Source: Thalassotalea_A litorea
GTDB lineage: Bacteria > Pseudomonadota > Gammaproteobacteria > Enterobacterales > Alteromonadaceae
NCBI RefSeq assembly: GCF_043642205.1
Contig: NZ_JBHZSG010000014.1
Coordinates: 1 to 64,000 of the forward strand
Length of the DNA stretch: 64,000 nucleotides
Reading direction: 5' to 3'
This document shows, one piece after another, positions 61,907-64,000 of the stretch (its first letter is position 1; the number at the start of each line of letters is the position of its first letter). The position numbers were made by a program, and so were the translations under genes. The notes beneath the pieces are model-generated. The model did not search any database. It worked only from the letters and a program-made list of their open reading frames with translations, and was not told the origin of the DNA.

Positions 61907-64000
61907 ATGAAAAAGCATCTTTTAACGCCCATTGCTCTGGCAATCGCTCTGGCCGGTTGCCAATCTGAGAATAAAGAACAGACCAATACGCAAGCCGCTG
62001 CCCAGCAGCAAGTTGCAGAAAATACAGATAGTCAGGAACTGAGCAACCCGTTCTATTCGGAATATGACACACAGTTTGGCATCGCCCCGTTTGAAAAAAT
62101 CAAAACCGAACACTACATGCCAGCTCTGGAAAAAGGCATCGAAGAACAAAAATCTGAGATCCTGGCCATTGCCAATAGCAGTGAAGCTCCAACGTTTGAA
62201 AATACCATTGAGGCGATGGAAAAAAGTGGTGAGCTGTTAACCAAAGTTACGAACGTGTTTTATGGTTTAATTGGCTCGATGTCAACGCCTGAAATGCAGG
62301 CGATTTCTAAAGAGGTATCACCAAAGTTATCAAAACTGTCCGATGATGTTTACCTCAATGAAGATTTGTTCAAGCGTGTAAAAACGGTTTATGAGCAAAA
62401 AGATGCCTTGGACTTAAACACCGAACAAAACACCCTGCTAGAGAAAACCTACAAAGGATTTGTTCGTGGTGGTGCTAACTTAAACGCTGACGATAAAGCT
62501 ACATTACGAGATTTGAATGAGCAACTTTCCAAGTTGAGTATTCAGTTTGGTGAAAACCTATTAAATGAAACCAATGACTTTGAACTGGTTATCGACGATA
62601 AAGCTGACCTTGCCGGCCTGCCGGAAGGCATAGTCGCCGCAGCCGCAAAAACGGCAGCGGACAGAGGACACGAAGGTAAGTGGGTATTTACCACCCATCG
62701 TCCAAGCTTCTACCCGTTTTTAACCTACTCGACCAATCGCGAATTGCGTGAACAGTTATTTTACGCTTATACCCACCGTGGCGATAACGACAATGCCAAT
62801 GATAACAAGAAAATCGCCGCGAAAATGGCATCTCTTCGTTATCAACGAGCTCAGGTTCTAGGTTATGACACTCACGCGCACTATGTGCTTGAAAATGCGA
62901 TGGCCAAAACTCCGGAAAATGTGTACGGATTGCTCGATAAAGTGTGGCCGGCATCACTTGCTCGCGCCAAGCAGGAAGTTGCTGACATGCAAACTTTTGC
63001 AGAATCTGAAGGTGCCGATTTCAAACTGGAAGCCTGGGACTGGTGGTATTATTCCGAGAAAGTGCGTAAGCAAAAATACGATCTGGATGAAGAAGCCACC
63101 AAGCCGTATTTCTCTTTAGAAAACACCATGCAGGGCGTTTTCTACACCGCAGAGAAGCTGTGGGGGGTAACGTTTAAAGAACGCAATGATCTACCCAAAT
63201 ATCACCCGGATGTAACCACCTACGAAATGTTCGACAAAGACGGTTCGTCTGTTGGTGTTTACATGACCGACTTTTATGTGCGCGCTTCAAAGCGTGGTGG
63301 CGCTTGGATGAGTTCGTTCCGTAAACAGTACAAAATGTATGGCGAAGACGTAAAACCGATTATCTATAACGTGCTGAACTACCCTGCACCGATTGGTGAT
63401 GAACCCGTATTACTTACCTTCGATCAGGCATCTACCCTATTCCATGAATTTGGTCATGCCATCCAGGGCTTATTATCAGATGGCTACTATCGTTCACTAA
63501 CCGGGACGGCTTTGCCTCGCGATTACGTAGAATATCCCTCACAGGTAATGGAAAACTGGATGACAGAGCCACAAGTGTTAGCGCAATTTGCCAAGCACTA
63601 TGAAACTGGTGAAGTGATCCCGATGGAAATGGTTGAGAAAATTCAGGCATCCGGCAAATTCAACCAAGGCTTTGCGACCACAGAATATATGGCCGCCGCC
63701 CTTCTTGATCTGAAATGGCACACCCTAGAAACCGCTGATGAGCAAGATGCGGATAAATTTGAAACAGCGGCGATGACTGATATTGGTTTAATCGACGAAA
63801 TCGTGCCTCGTTATCGTACCACCTATTTCTCACACATCTTCGCAGGTGGTTACTCTTCAGGTTACTACGGTTATATCTGGTCAAATATCTTTGATGCAGA
63901 TACCTGGAAAGTCTTTGAGGAGAAGGGTATTTTTGATCAAGACACGGCAACCTCTTATCGTAAAAATGTGCTTGAATCCGGTGGTACCGAAGATCCGATG
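61907..64000 (+). CDS. M3-family metallopeptidase lipoprotein (Dcp-like), cut by the window end
   Basis: The first 698 codons of a zinc peptidase; the stop codon lies beyond the window. The signal ends in a lipobox (ALAGC, near residue 18), so the protein is lipid-anchored, unlike most cytoplasmic Dcp and oligopeptidase A proteins. The M3 motif His513-Glu-Phe-Gly-His517 is followed about 27 residues on by VEYPSQVMENW, which carries the third zinc ligand. RYRTTYFSHIFAGGYSSGYYGY matches the substrate-binding Tyr/His region, in adjacent parts. It is likely a periplasmic dipeptidyl carboxypeptidase. AGGAAGAG lies before the ATG. The 374-bp gap upstream contains no recognisable element. Confidence 0.9.
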   Translation, partial: MKKHLLTPIALAIALAGCQSENKEQTNTQAAAQQQVAENTDSQELSNPFYSEYDTQFGIAPFEKIKTEHYMPALEKGIEEQKSEILAIANSSEAPTFENTIEAMEKSGELLTKVTNVFYGLIGSMSTPEMQAISKEVSPKLSKLSDDVYLNEDLFKRVKTVYEQKDALDLNTEQNTLLEKTYKGFVRGGANLNADDKATLRDLNEQLSKLSIQFGENLLNETNDFELVIDDKADLAGLPEGIVAAAAKTAADRGHEGKWVFTTHRPSFYPFLTYSTNRELREQLFYAYTHRGDNDNANDNKKIAAKMASLRYQRAQVLGYDTHAHYVLENAMAKTPENVYGLLDKVWPASLARAKQEVADMQTFAESEGADFKLEAWDWWYYSEKVRKQKYDLDEEATKPYFSLENTMQGVFYTAEKLWGVTFKERNDLPKYHPDVTTYEMFDKDGSSVGVYMTDFYVRASKRGGAWMSSFRKQYKMYGEDVKPIIYNVLNYPAPIGDEPVLLTFDQASTLFHEFGHAIQGLLSDGYYRSLTGTALPRDYVEYPSQVMENWMTEPQVLAQFAKHYETGEVIPMEMVEKIQASGKFNQGFATTEYMAAALLDLKWHTLETADEQDADKFETAAMTDIGLIDEIVPRYRTTYFSHIFAGGYSSGYYGYIWSNIFDADTWKVFEEKGIFDQDTATSYRKNVLESGGTEDPM

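Overview
The window looks like a chromosomal segment from a marine, red-alga-degrading gammaproteobacterium of the Alteromonadales type (Colwellia/Thalassotalea/Agarivorans-like). The grounds are a DUF2986 gene, very long PstA and PstC proteins, a TonB receptor next to a tryptophan-halogenase-like flavoprotein, and a large agar/porphyran utilisation locus. No rRNA, tRNA, CRISPR array or integrase was seen.

Layout. 1-8 kb: phosphate uptake, with pit and its DUF47 partner, then pstC-pstA-pstB-phoU behind a clear Pho box; pstS is not present. 8-14 kb: ppc, an NHL beta-propeller gene with gnd, and a DUF2986 gene. 14-19.5 kb: a cytochrome P450, 2Fe-2S ferredoxin and ferredoxin reductase operon, probably for O-demethylation of 6-O-methyl-galactose, plus a phytanoyl-CoA-dioxygenase-like gene divergent from an IclR regulator. 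19.7-21.8 kb: an AT-rich three-gene cassette (ParA-like ATPase and two unknown proteins, one HEPN/DUF5677-like) flanked by inverted REP hairpins. 22-41.5 kb: the depolymerisation and uptake core, with GH117, an MFS sugar porter, an ExoP_C-like protein, a halogenase-like flavoprotein, a glycan-binding lipoprotein, a TonB receptor, a GH50 agarase lipoprotein, a GntR regulator, an FG-GAP/ASPIC protein and a GH86 lipoprotein. 41.6-49.7 kb: an array of ACACCCAC repeats, an AraC regulator divergent from an alcohol dehydrogenase and esterase pair, an S1 sulfatase and a Tat-exported PhoD-like phosphatase. 49.8-57.8 kb: intracellular sugar catabolism, first an operon predicted to process 3,6-anhydro-L-galactose (cycloisomerase, Zn-dehydrogenase, SDR, aldehyde dehydrogenase), then galT-galK with a divergent GalR-like regulator. 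58-64 kb: a NhaD antiporter, an acyltransferase, a bicupin protein and the start of an M3 peptidase lipoprotein that runs off the window.

How it fits together. Secreted lipoprotein GH50 and GH86 enzymes and the TonB receptor would cut and import galactan oligosaccharides. GH117 releases 3,6-anhydro-L-galactose (AHG). The P450 system removes methyl groups from galactose, with the alcohol dehydrogenase and esterase possibly handling the formaldehyde. The AHG operon and the Leloir genes feed the two sugars into central metabolism. Eight copies of a 12-bp palindrome, ATTGTTAACAAT or one base different, sit at five promoters of this locus and nowhere else that I found. They are best explained as operators of the GntR/FadR-type regulator at 36.4 kb.

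A second signal is a family of about 273-bp MITE-like elements in seven copies. They have 15-bp terminal inverted repeats and 3-bp TTA or TAA target duplications. Two copies sit exactly in TAA stop codons (phoU and the galR-like gene), and one splits the 5' end of the sulfatase gene; its pre-insertion reading frame can be rebuilt from the sequence.
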